Below, in pieces: positions 35,285 to 46,269 of a stretch of 64,000 bases of DNA. Source of the DNA: Rhynochetos jubatus (taxonomy: Eukaryota; Chordata; Aves; Eurypygiformes; Rhynochetidae); the NCBI GenBank assembly GCA_027574665.1, contig CM050653.1, forward strand, positions 41,118,118 to 41,182,117, written 5' to 3'. Each line of letters starts with the position of its first letter. The first letter of the stretch is position 1. The translations under genes and the position numbers were made by a program. The notes under the pieces are model-generated. The model was not told the DNA's origin, did not search any database, and saw only the letters and a list, made by a program, of their open reading frames with translations.

Positions 35285-35315
35285 AAAAAAAAAAAAAAGA
35301 AGAAGAAAGAAAAAG
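35285..35315. repeat. Poly(A) run and purine tract
   Basis: A run of 14 A is followed by a GAAGAAGAAAGAAAAAG purine tract. Confidence 0.9.
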
Positions 35316-35319
35316 TAGG

Positions 35320-37655
35320 TATTCTCTAAATTATCCTTTTTACTTTTGATCACTGTTATGATGGTTTTCTCCATCAAAACCTAGAATCTCTACAACCAGC
35401 CATCAAAGTCCTACTTTGAGAAATCCCGTCTCCTCTGACTTCACTACACATCCTGCACAGTGACTTAACTCTTTCTGTGTAAATACAGAAATGGTAACTC
35501 ATGTGAGGATTTTGTGGCCTTGTTTCCAGACCAGATTCTAACCTGTACCCCTGCAGCTAAGCAAACCAATTGAGGAAAAATGTAGTGCAGACCAATAGTT
35601 CCTCGCATGGTTGCAGAAAACCTCACATGGCTTGTCCAGCTGACTTTGCAGTTGATTTATAGGCTGTCACCAAATCAGAGATCAGAAGCGGACACAAAAT
35701 GTCTTCTGCAAGCTTTGATTCCTTATTCGTTATAATGTCTTCTTCATTTATATTCTATTGAATCAAACAGCCCAGGATTTCCTCTCCCTTTGTTGGATAG
35801 CTTCCTGTCCCTGCAGCTGCCTTCTGTGATGTCAAACATGAGAGTTAAGCGTTGCCCGAGGATTATGTTGCCCACATCCACCAAAATAAATCAGATTTGA
35901 GTGTTTAATCCTTTCAGCATCTCTGAATATCTGTTTAAACAGCAGAACCTTCTGTAATGAGGCAACTCCTGCCCTTCCTCAGACCACTTCTTGACACGTA
36001 AAGATTCAGTATGACTTGCCTTGAATCTTACACGTTGCAATATACCGAAAGTTTCCTGTTATCTTTTCTCCTTTATTGTAGCAGAAAAAGGCTTTTACTG
36101 CATCAAAGTCTTACACAAGCAGGTTTCACTGCATGTATAATCATGTATCATTCTTGCCTTCCCATCTGAGTTAAATCAATTCTTCTGGTGGCAGAGTCTG
36201 TACTCTGACTCTGTATTTGAATAAAGCATCAGTTGTATTGAATGTGCTGGAATTGGCAGATGGTTGGTCAGTCATTCAGTTTGATATTAATTGCTTCTTT
36301 GAGATCCCTTCCAGAGAACTGAGGACAAAATGCATAGTGTCTTATTACATTAAGAAAAAAATCACATCTGAAATTCTTTGATGGAAGACTCATCTGCCTG
36401 GCAGACAATGCACTTTCTCCTTAAGAATTCAAAAATGACTAAAAAATTCCATGATTTAAGGAGTATCTCTTTCCTTCCAGTGAGTAAAAGCATCAGATAT
36501 CATTTTGTTTGAAAGAAAAAATATTTAATTATTATTTGAAAAATTCTTGTAACTGTTGAATAGAGGTTTTCTCATTTGTTTGGTTTTTTTTTTTTTTCTC
36601 CTTTTTTTCTTTTTTTCCAGGAAGGAGGTAATGTAATTTGTTCCTTCTTACTTTGTTGTTTAAATTCCTCACCACACATTTATTAACATGTTCAGCTATG
36701 TTCACGTTGTAATGGCTCACACTGAAGATTACATTAACCATCAGTGGTAGGATCAGATAAAATCAAGAATATTTAGCACCCATTTTTAATGACTGGATGT
36801 CTAGAGGATGAACTAAACATCTGGGATGAGGGCTATAGGCCGGCTCTTCACGTATTATGGTGGGTCCACTGCTGGAGCTAAATAATTTTCTTCAGTTACA
36901 GAAGACACTTCCAGGAACTATCCAACATACTTGTAGTTATATTCATACTTCATATCAAAAGCAATTTTTCCTGAGTATATTAAACGTATCTAGCACCTGA
37001 AAATCATTATGTATGATTTAATCTCAAATTCATTACTTCACAGATATGTAAAATGTATGTCGCATTATTTATTCATTGACCATTAGAAATACATAAAATG
37101 GCTGTAAGCTTTTTAAAATTGTGGCACCCTTTCTTCTGATAGTTACGTATTGCTATTTCCATCATAGCAATTACAGCAGGTACCAAATGGCACCTATTTC
37201 TTTCTGATAAATGATACCTTATGCAGTATTTAACTAAGTAGTGTGTCTGTTCACCCTAAATATTTTTTAAGAAGAGATAATCAGTTAAAACTGAGGCTGT
37301 CTGCTTCTGCCACCATAACATCACACTAGGTAAGAGAGCTAAATGCCTTGTTTCAAAGATAACACTCTCTCACATCGATGGCAAAAAAATTCCTATGCCA
37401 TTCCTATTTTCTCCCTTTTACACTTTTCCCTGAGTGCTCTCCACAGTCATATTTTTTTTTTCCATAATAAACACAGTGGACACTCCTGTTTTCTCCTCCT
37501 CCTATCCTACTTCTGAAGTCACAGTGGATAATATATGGACCTCACCCTCAGACACTACAAATCATGAATGTTTTAACATCTGCAGGCTATTTACAAGCAA
37601 CCTGGAGCTACAACAGTAACACACCTTGTATTTCTAATTTGAGTAAAATGCTCCA
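35320..37655. other. Unassigned stretch
   Basis: No gene is recognised. A pyrimidine-rich T/C tract lies at about 36578-36620 and, read on the minus strand, gives the lysine-rich part of the 36532-36741 frame. Positions 36990-37110 are A/T-rich and non-repetitive. Confidence 0.55.
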
Positions 37656-37659
37656 CGGA

Positions 37660-37755
37660 GTCTCAGGGCTAGATTCTGAGCTAGCAAGGGTCACATTAGC
37701 TCCACTAATTTTAAATGGACAATGTAAATTTACCCCAGCCAAGTCTTTGACTTCA
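37660..37755. mobile_element. Old palindromic amniote repeat remnant
   Basis: The segment starts AGGGCTAGATTCTGAGCTAG, has AGCTCCACTAATTTTAAATGG in the middle and ends TGTAAATTTACCCCAGCC. This follows the layout of the 'GGGCCAGATTCTGAGCTGG ... AGCTCCATTGACTTCAATGG ... AATTTACACCAGC' repeats known to me from reptile genomes. It is diverged, with no visible target duplication. Confidence 0.5.
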
Positions 37756-38332
37756 GAAAGTCACCAGGCCTCTTGGCACCTCACACGCTTCATCTGGAAA
37801 GATGGATAAACTTGAGACCAAATTTAAAAAACCAGAGATTTTGCCTCCAAGCTGAGCTTTCTTAGGTAAACAATAAAAATGGCATAGTCGTATATTGCTG
37901 CATTTTGCTGCACAACTGCAAAAATACGCATTGACCACCTATTATTGACATTGGCTAAGACTCTTCACTTAATATTTTCCTCAAGTAAAATATTAAGTCC
38001 ACATGGAAGAACCACTGGAATAGCACTGACAGCAACTTGGATACTGTGGGCTCACTGTCAGCTCACACAGCTGCATGGGAGATGGGCCAGTGAGGTTCTG
38101 AGTGGAGCAGGCCTCTTGGACCCTGTCTGAAACCTTGAGGTACCTCTGCCCTCATAGATGTCACCATCATTGGTCCTTCCTCTCATCTGCTCACCCCTAA
38201 ATTAATTCTGCCCACTTGTTTTATCAAAAGAAAGCAGCTGAAACAAAAAAATTGATGGCAGCCTTCAAAGCATCAAAACAAAGGCAGCAATATCAGCCAT
38301 CCTTGCAGCTGGCTTTTAAAAGTTTGCTGGGC

Positions 38333-38619
38333 TCAGCCACCATCATTATTATGCTTGTAGACAGAGTGTACAAGCTGAAAAACTTGTGATGATGACATTT
38401 TCAAATTAACCGTGTCACTGTCACGTGGTATTGCATCAAGTCTCTTTGGGACATGTAGTTGTACTACTTCATGTGTAGTAGGTCTCTCTGTTAAAGGTGT
38501 CATACTTATCCCATTCAGATCTACAGAGCTGGTCTTGTTATGCTTTTGACAACGGCCTCCATGTGTCTCCCTTTGGCTACCGAAGTTTGTACACACTGAA
38601 TCCAAGAACAACCCAGATG
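38333..38619 (-). other. Candidate 3'-terminal coding exon, minus strand
   Basis: On the minus strand a good acceptor (CTCCTTTGATTTTAG) ends at 38620. The next 287 bp are open to a TGA at 38333-38335. The peptide begins SGLFLDSVCTNFGSQRE, includes SSVDLNGISMTPLTERPTT and VVQLHVPKRLDAIPRDSDTV, and ends VYKHNNDGG. It is hydrophilic and mixed in composition, and the DNA keeps several CpG sites, unlike most of the neighbourhood. I do not recognise the protein. A terminal exon, a decayed gene copy or a chance frame are all possible. The other minus-strand candidate at 41213-41374 lies 2.6 kb upstream in transcription sense. Confidence 0.27.
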
Positions 38620-38639
38620 CTAAAATCAAAGGAGCTTTA

Positions 38640-40055
38640 AGAGTGGGAATCGTTATTATAAAGGTCAGGAAGACATCCCCTACTTACAATTAATTGGGTC
38701 ACACCAGGGTGATCCTCCAGAGTACTGCTCAGACATCAAGTACCCATGCCGCATATTTAGAGGAGGTAAAAGAAGACATAACCTAAGATGCTGAAAAGCT
38801 TTGAGTAATGTGGTGAGCTTCTCATGAGGGGCTAATTAGCCTGGGTGTAGTGGTGGATTGATGCAGCTCTGCTGTCTCCATTTCTGAAGCTAGCGTCTGC
38901 TCAGAGCTGAGTTGTGTTATGTGTACAGACCAAGTCATTCAGTGTAGCCAAGTACCTCTAACACATTTTATCCCATGGTATGCAAGACAAGAGAGCTGCA
39001 CTGAAGCTTACAGGTGCTCAAGTGGGAACAGTAGGACACAATCACAAAACTCTGCCTGAAACTATTCAAAAAGGAAAAACTATTGTATTAGCTAACCTGT
39101 TAATCATGCAGGTAAGATGACATACAAAACTATGTAGAAGTTAAGAGAGAGGGTTCTTTTCTTCACAAGCTTACCTGTCCCACCCTTTCAGCAAAAATCA
39201 AGCCAACAAATGAACAAGAACCTATTGTCAGAGATAAGAATTGCAAGGAACATTCCTAAACCAGAAAAAAGCACACCTGGCCACAGCAGCAAACGAGGAG
39301 GTTGACACACTCAGCAGAATTTCTGAGCTTATGAATAAAGACAACAACCGAGTGAGAACAGAGCCAAAAATCAGTGTAAAAACTACGTAGTGATATTCAC
39401 ACCTCTAACGAAGCCAGGGAATTTCTGGCTCTACATCTTTTGTGCTTTAAATATGACATTTTTGGCATTTTGCCTCTTTGTGTGTGTTTGGTTTAGTAGT
39501 GAAAAGAAATCCTACCTTAAAAGAATGTCTCATTTTCCTTTTCCCAACGAAATGCTCTGCTAACAAACTCTGAGATCAGGGCCACATAAGCATCAGAGAG
39601 TTGGGCTCAAAGATAACCAAAAATAAAATTAGACCAGAGTGAATCTTATCTCCTTGAACAGTGTCCTGCCATACAGACAGGTTATCCTTTTCATTGTATA
39701 GGTCTTCAACTCAATTTTGGGTATGCTGGCACTCCTACATGCTTGTTCTACGAAATATGTTGGAACTAAACCACAACTGAAGTCTAAGTCACTTCTTACA
39801 AGCCCCATAAATTTGTTAGATAGGAAAATGCTAAAATAACGTGAAAAATTACTCCATCAATTCCTGCTGCCTTACAAAATATCTTGGCAGCCTAATTTTA
39901 TTTTCTTTAGACCATCTTGCAACAAGTTTGCTGGAAACATCGTGTTTGGACAGATTTACTGTTAAATTTTTTCTAGTACAACACTTGCAACGATTTTAGC
40001 TTTTAATAAAGTACGGATGGAAAAAAGTTACACGCAAATGTTTGTAAATGGTTAC
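38640..40055. other. Unassigned intergenic/intronic stretch
   Basis: No gene or repeat recognised. Confidence 0.5.
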
Positions 40056-40060
40056 AAGTG

Positions 40061-40870
40061 GAGTTGCTCAGGGGCCTGTCCTGGGTCTGGAGAAGGAGAC
40101 AGACCTACCCTCCTCAAGTTTGCGATGACCTGAAACGAAGTGGGGAGGGAGAGTGTGCAGCTGACACGCTCAAGGGCAGGGCTGCCATTCAGAAGGACGT
40201 AGACAAGAGAAATGAGCTGACAAGAAACTCATGAAATTCAGCCAGGACAAGTGCCCTGGCCTGTGTCTGGGGCAGATTAACACCCAACAGGAAACAGACG
40301 GCAATTGCCTGACTGGGGAGCAGCACTTTGGAGAAGGGCCTGGGGGTGCTGGGTGAACTCAAGCCAGGAGGACCCTGGCAGCCACAAAGGCTAACAGCAC
40401 CCTGGGCTGCATTAGCAGCAGCACAGTCAGGAGATGGGTGGAAGCACTTACTCCTTTCTGCTCAGCATTTGCTTGACCGTAATCTGGGATACTAGGTTCA
40501 GTTTTGGGCCCCCCCAGTACACAGAGATTGTCAGTAAAGTGCAGGGAGTTCAGCAGAGAGCTCCCACAGCAGTCAAGACTGGAGCATTTGCCTGAGGAGA
40601 AGCTGCGGGAATGGGGCTGGTTCAACATGGAGAAGGGATGGCTTCAGGGGACCTGGTGCCCGCAGTACCTACAGAGGTTTTTGAGAGCAGAGTCAGGCTC
40701 TTTACTGAGGTGAATTGTGACAGAATGAGAGACAGCAATCATAAATCAGAATGAGGTGTTTTTTCCTGGTTAGAATGAGAGTAATTTTACTGTGAGGATA
40801 ACTGAGCATTAGAGCAGGGGAAGGCCTGGTGGGACAAAGCCCTGAGCAACCTGGGTCTGTCAGTACGGGG
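40061..40870 (+). mobile_element. CR1 LINE, 5'-truncated, plus strand, degenerate
   Basis: The sequence begins near GTTGCTCAGGGGCCTGTCC, corresponding to the 'GVPQGS' box of the reverse transcriptase. It continues through CTCAAGTTTGCGATGACC, the region of the FADD active-site motif with one base missing, so the frame is broken there. Further matches to CR1 order include CACTTTGGAGAAGGGCCTGG (EKDLGV region), CACCCTGGGCTGCATTAGCA (LGCI), CAGTTTTGGGCCCCCCCAGT (QFWAPQ) and GACTGGAGCATTTGCCTGAG (LEHL). It ends with CR1 3' UTR-like sequence (GAGCAACCTGGGTCTGTCAG at about 40840). Many indels and stops show that it is older than the copy at 5028. No coding potential remains. Confidence 0.92.
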
Positions 40871-40874
40871 CTGT

Positions 40875-41210
40875 TGGTTGCAACGTATTTTCTTCTTCTA
40901 GCACTCTTGCTTGTCCTACTACCATAGCTGCCCCAGCTGTGCTTTAATTCCTTTGGAGGGGATATAGCTGATGCAAGATGTTAGTTTAAAACAGAATTTG
41001 TAAGTAGCAAGAACAAAAGAAGTAAATTTGGGAAGAAGGCATAAAAACCATGCTGCAGTGCTGAGGCAGCAGAAAATAAAGCCTGTGTGCCTATACGGTT
41101 AGCAACCAAAATGATTTGTACTCTGTTATTAGATTAATGGACACCAGCTTTGATGTATGTTGGGCATTTCATCTTTTAAAATGAATTTTCATGAGAGAAT
41201 GTGTTTGCCC
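40875..41210. other. Unassigned stretch
   Basis: No gene or repeat recognised between the CR1 and the exon-like frame to the right. Confidence 0.5.
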
Positions 41211-41212
41211 AC

Positions 41213-41374
41213 TCAATATTCAACAGTGCTGATGATTTTGCCCATTTCTTTCAAAGGGCTTTCTTCTTTATAGACAATCCTCCCATTGACAAGTGGAAAG
41301 GAATTTGACCCACATCCTTTAGTTTGGTACTGACGTCTAAACTGCTGGTGTAAAGTAGGCTGTAATAATTTCTG
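41213..41374 (-). other. Candidate 3'-terminal coding exon, minus strand
   Basis: A strong acceptor-like sequence on the minus strand (CATGACCTCTTCCTACAG) ends at 41375. The exon would start CAG AAA in phase 0 and run 53 codons to a TGA at 41213-41215. The peptide starts QKLLQPTLHQQFRRQYQ, has FPLVNGRIVYKEESPLK and ends KEMGKIISTVEY. It reads like a cytoplasmic or unstructured protein tail. I do not recognise it. No clear AATAAA on the minus strand follows within the next couple of hundred bases, which weakens the terminal-exon idea. Chance is a real alternative at this length. Confidence 0.27.
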
Positions 41375-41709
41375 CTGTAGGAAGAGGTCATGAAGATACA
41401 AATATACATGATTTTCTACAACTGCATGTCACTAAAAACTACTACCCAGATACCTTCTGGATCCTCTAAGGAGGTTAGGTTTGAATGTCAGAGGGTAAGA
41501 AGGCACTGAAAGTTTTTGGAAACTAGTGAAATAGAGAGTGGTCAGAATGGGCAGACATATCTCACTGTGACAATGAAGAAGCTTTCTCATTATCAGTTTA
41601 AAATTTTATTTCTCCTGCAGTTCACATCTGGAAAATACTAGTATATATGCTCAATATACTAATAAAATATTGGTGTGCCATACTATCTCATAACAGTCCA
41701 TTTCATCCA

Positions 41710-42060
41710 CTGATTTTACAGATGCTTTCCCTGTGGAACTTTAAGACTGAGCTGCTGAATGTGCTGCCAGCTCCCAAGGACCCTGTCTCTCCTTAAGCTG
41801 AGGTCAGCTTTGAGATCTCCAACCCCTGAGGTACAGTGAGTATAGGCTCCCGGGCTGCAAGCAGGATGCATGGTGCCCATAGTGAACGTGCTGGCTGCAA
41901 AGCTGTCATTGCAGCACACGCTGCTGAACAGAATTTCCTGTCTGAGTCAGCCAGAACTCTCCCCGGGGCTTTTCCTGAGGTACAGCTCCTCGTCAAGCTC
42001 AGACCTCAGAGTTACAGTCATGCCCTATCGGATGCTATTCTTATCAGTGGTGTAGGCTAG
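41710..42060. other. GC-richer pocket with frames on both strands
   Basis: Two plus frames (41836-42060 and 41870-42055) and two minus frames (41716-41919 and 41793-41996) are open over the same DNA. This indicates locally few stop codons, not one gene. The segment contains several CpG sites and a CCCCGGGG palindrome-like core at about 41963. The nature is unknown. Confidence 0.35.
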
Positions 42061-42064
42061 GACA

Positions 42065-44860
42065 TAGGCAGTAATATGCAAATGGAAAATCCTTGTGGTA
42101 GCTACCAACACTTTCCAGACTAAAGTTTGAACCACTAACATTCAAAACATAAAAGACTGATTTCAGCCTTAGAGTAGCTCAGTTAACTTCTAGGGAATTA
42201 TATTGACCTACCCAGACAGAAGTTTTCCCCTAATCCTGAAAGCAGTTAACATAAACAGCCACACAAAAGCTGTGTAGGTCATTGATTTTTTAGCTTATTT
42301 TTCATGTAGACTAAATTTACCTACTGGATTTAATGAGTGTTGATTCAATTTTATGGACTGTTATTTCTTTGGTGGCCCCAAATCACATAAAAATCTCATA
42401 AGGAAAGAGTTTGCTGATTCCAGGTGTTAAAAATTAGTCGTATCTTTATTCTCCACCTGCTTTTCTTTTTGTTACAGTCATGTACTTTATTGTGGTTTTG
42501 TCAAAAAAGTGAAATACAATTTGATAGTTATGAACTAAGTAACAAAGAACTTGTGGGTTTGGATGTAGTAACCAGGACTGTCTGTAAAAGTAGGGTTTGT
42601 GGAAAGTGATTTAGTATATTCATTCAGTGAGGCTGAGCACTCTAGATCTCACAGCTATCTAGACTAACTTGGAACATTTAAGCCTTGTTTTCCTAATTGG
42701 AGTTTCTTTTTTTTTTTTTTACATAAGTGGTCGAGGCTGTTGGTGGCTGTTAGCTACCAGTCTCTGCACTCTCCAAACTCTCAGATAGCAAAATAGTTTT
42801 TCTCAATTATGTTGAAATTAAACAACATTCTGAAACACTTGCACTTTTCAAAAGTTAATTTTAAGGCAGAGAACAGGTAAAGCTAAGAAGTGCTCTTCCT
42901 TAGACAGCTCTGTAATGAAGAACATGAAGGCACTCTGGTTACTCTTCCCACTGAAGACCTCTAGAAGGTAAAGCATGGATTCTTAGTTATGAAGTTGGAA
43001 GACTATGTACGAGGCAGGAATATGGTGTGGAAGGTAGGCATTGAACAGCCTTATGGCACGGTATGATTTAAGAAAACAGTTTTGAAAAAAAAAAACCAAC
43101 CACCTTGTTGCGGTATAAAATTCCATTTGTAATGTGGCTAGAAAGCTAATGTTAAATGCAAATAAATGAAAGATTAACTCCAGTACAGAACTGCTGAAAC
43201 GAACCCTGCCTCTACTTAATAAAAGCAACGCTGATAACCTGAGAATCTGAAAACACTATTTTTCTCAGAGAGTTTCCAATGCTCTACTGTTTGCTGCAAT
43301 CAAGGTAGAGCAATATAGCTATATGGGATGCTGCTGGCAAGTTGAAGAACTCACAAACCCTTAGTTCTGTTTTGTGCCTGAAAGTATTGCCAGAGATGTA
43401 TGTTATGCTCTACACTTTACCCTGCCTTGATGCTATGCTACGACACTGCTCCTGACATTAACGAGACCTACTCTGCAAAAAAATCAGAGGAGTTGTTTTA
43501 GTTGTTACCCAGGAGTTAAGAAAAATGTTTCTCTCTTGCGCATAAAAGGAAACAAAATAACAAAGCTGTGCATTCTTGAAGCTATGTTAAGATGCATTTG
43601 TTTGCCTCTGCCTGTGAGAAGGTAACAACAGAATCTGTGGGGTTTTTTTGCTGTATTGGTACTGCAACCCCTTGGGTTAGTCATGTTACTGAACAGTGGA
43701 GGTGGACTTTGAGATACTGTGGTGGTCAGCATGCTACACAGAACCACCTTACCCACAACCATGTTCTCCTAATATCTACGCCTGAGCACTGGTAGAAGCA
43801 ACAAAGCATTTCACATGGGTACCAGCAAGAAAGATCTGGTCTGATTTACTTGGAATGGTACTTACAATCAGAGGTCTGACACTTTAGAAAAAGAAGCTGT
43901 TTTAATAAGCTGCTCCTTTTCTGGGGAGTTAGGTTGTACCATTCTTGCCATTGCTGGCATCAAAATAAAATAAATATATAGCATTGCTTCACTAGTGGTG
44001 AAGAATTTCCAATAAATGATTCTTGTTGATAGACAATAGAAAACAATTTTAAGATTTCTCCAAATACAAAAATTCAAAAAGTTCTGGCCTTTACTTCTTT
44101 TTCTGAAACACTCTGCATTCCACAAATTTAACATCTACCCTCCATTTTACTGCTGATGAGAATTACAGCTTCCTTTTCTGAGAGACATCCATCTCCTCTT
44201 TCTGTGGGCTAGCGTAGGTGGCTGACCATATACACAGGCCTATCCTCAGGTAGGTCCCTAGCTATCATAAAAGCAATTTATGTAGCCTGTTTGTTAAGGA
44301 ACAAGGTAACTTATAAAAAAACCTGGACGGAGTAGGGTTGAGTTTTCCTTTGAATACAAAATGGAAGTTATTATTTGCACAGCATTGGTTCTTAAATTCT
44401 GTCAAAATGCTGAGTCATCTGTTTGAGGACAAAATTCTGGTGAGGAAGATTAACTGCTTTTCAGTGAATTCCCCATACTTAGTGGGAGCCGTGTTCATTA
44501 CACGTGGGGTGCCTGACTCTACAGTCATTACCACTGACATTAGCGAAACTACTTAAAGATTGATGGGCTGAGGACTGACTGAAGAATTGGACTGGTATTT
44601 ATTCTCATCCTCAGGTAGTGCCTGATTCTGGTTTACAGGAACAGCATGACTTTTCTGATTGACCTGAGGAGCAGCAGGATGGAGCCCCAAATTGACAGTG
44701 TGATTAATATTAACATCACAGTGATGCTCGAGTCTGTTTCATTAAAATGGATCATGAAATCATACCTATAGAACTGCTGCTCCTCACTCTGTCTATGCCC
44801 CAGTACTGGTATCCTGAAGATTCAGTAGCTGAAGAAATAAGTAGAAGCTAAAGGCTATCA
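42065..44860. other. Unassigned stretch
   Basis: No gene recognised. It contains a T run near 42708-42720 and an A run near 43085-43095. Overlapping opposite-strand frames at 43505-43795 are uninformative. Confidence 0.55.
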
Positions 44861-44864
44861 GGTC

Positions 44865-44945
44865 TTTTGCTGGTATACGCCATCGCAACTCCATCAAAGG
44901 GCAACAGAGTTTTGGCAATTCACGTCAGCTGAAGCTCTCCAGATG
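44865..44945. mobile_element. Old palindromic amniote repeat remnant
   Basis: The left part TGCTGGTATACGCCATCGCA, then ACTCCATCAAAGG, and the right part GAGTTTTGGCAATTCACGTC, then AGCTGAAGCTC, resemble the inverted arms 'CTGGTGTAAATCAGCATAACTCCAT' and 'GAGTTATGCCAATTTACACCAGCTGAG'. The arms face each other around a CATCAAAGG centre. It is diverged but the order is right. Confidence 0.5.
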
Positions 44946-44949
44946 GAAT

Positions 44950-46235
44950 GCTTCTTGCAACCTGGAAGGAAAGGCAGAGCTCATATGCCATCTTTCATTC
45001 TTTTTTCTTTTGTACCCAGGGAATATGCAGGTACTAAGAGGAAAGAAAGAATGAAGGGAAAACCAGAAACTGAACCAGAATGATTGTGCCGAAGGAAGAA
45101 CGAGCTGTGAAAAATTGAGTCATAATGAAATAACAAATGGGGCAGCTGGGGTGGGGGGAAGCCCATCATGTTCGGTGCCTCAGTAAGGTTAATTAATAGG
45201 TGAAATATGTGAAACAGGATGCAAAAAGCAACTCATGACAAATATCAATGAGGTAACTAAGGCCATTTAGCACATTTCCTATCAAAATTCAAACATGCAA
45301 AAATAGAACTGTAATAATCCTTTACACAGCACATGGCGGTTGTTTATAAATTCTGGTTTATGCCTACTGGAAATTACACAAGTACTTTTTGCACAAGGGA
45401 AACTTGAATGTTCTGCTACTGTGACTATTTTGCTCAGCTTGGAAACCTCTGAAATGTGTTAGATGAAGGGGAGGTGCAAGTTTCACATTGCTCCAAACTA
45501 TGCTCACTGAGCTGTAGGACTGTGAGCTATTTTCTCACAGAGGCGAGCATCACTTCTGTGGAGGGACCCAGAGAACTTTATTGCCCTTCAACTCTTTGTT
45601 AGGATCTACAGTAACATAATCCTGGGGTTGCCCAGGATTATTGTGTGCCCTGCTTCCTTAGCTATCTTTCATATTTGCAAGCAGCTACGGTGCTTGGGAA
45701 CCCTCTGCAAATGTATTTGTGCGAGTGTGTACGCGTGTGTGTTTGCCAATACGTTTGGCACAGACAGAATGCATCTGGCTCAAAGAAACTACAGGATATC
45801 TACTCTGACAGCATTCCAGTATTAGCAATGACATTCAACTGAGGCAGACATATCTATGGAACAATCATGCATTTGTCTGGTCTTTTGAATCAGAGATGCT
45901 AACTTGAATTGGAAAGGGCAAGGCCCTTTCAGAGCGCTTATGAAGCAGTTGGGAGTAGGAGATCTAGAAGGCTAAGTTTTTTTCCATCTTGTTCTTTGCA
46001 GCCTAAATATACAAGAAGGAAGCACAGCCTGAGGGAGGCTTTGCTCATGCCTAAGCCTCTGACCTCAAAATGGCGAGCTTGGAGTCAGCTAAGTCTCCCT
46101 GACAACAAAGAAGGGGGAAAATGGAATTGGCACTCCACATTATTAATTTCTTTGGGTTGCAATTTTATTCTCAAATGGGGAATAAGTTGAATCAACAGGC
46201 AGTGCTAAAGAAATGATTTCTCATCCACTGCAAAA
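44950..46235. other. Unassigned stretch
   Basis: No gene recognised. A TG-rich cluster (GTGCGAGTGTGTACGCGTGT) lies near 45719. Confidence 0.5.
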
Positions 46236-46241
46236 AAACCT

Positions 46242-46263
46242 ACACACACACACACATATATAT
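46242..46263. repeat. (AC)n/(AT)n microsatellite
   Basis: Seven AC units pass directly into four AT units. Confidence 0.9.
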
Positions 46264-46269
46264 GTATCT

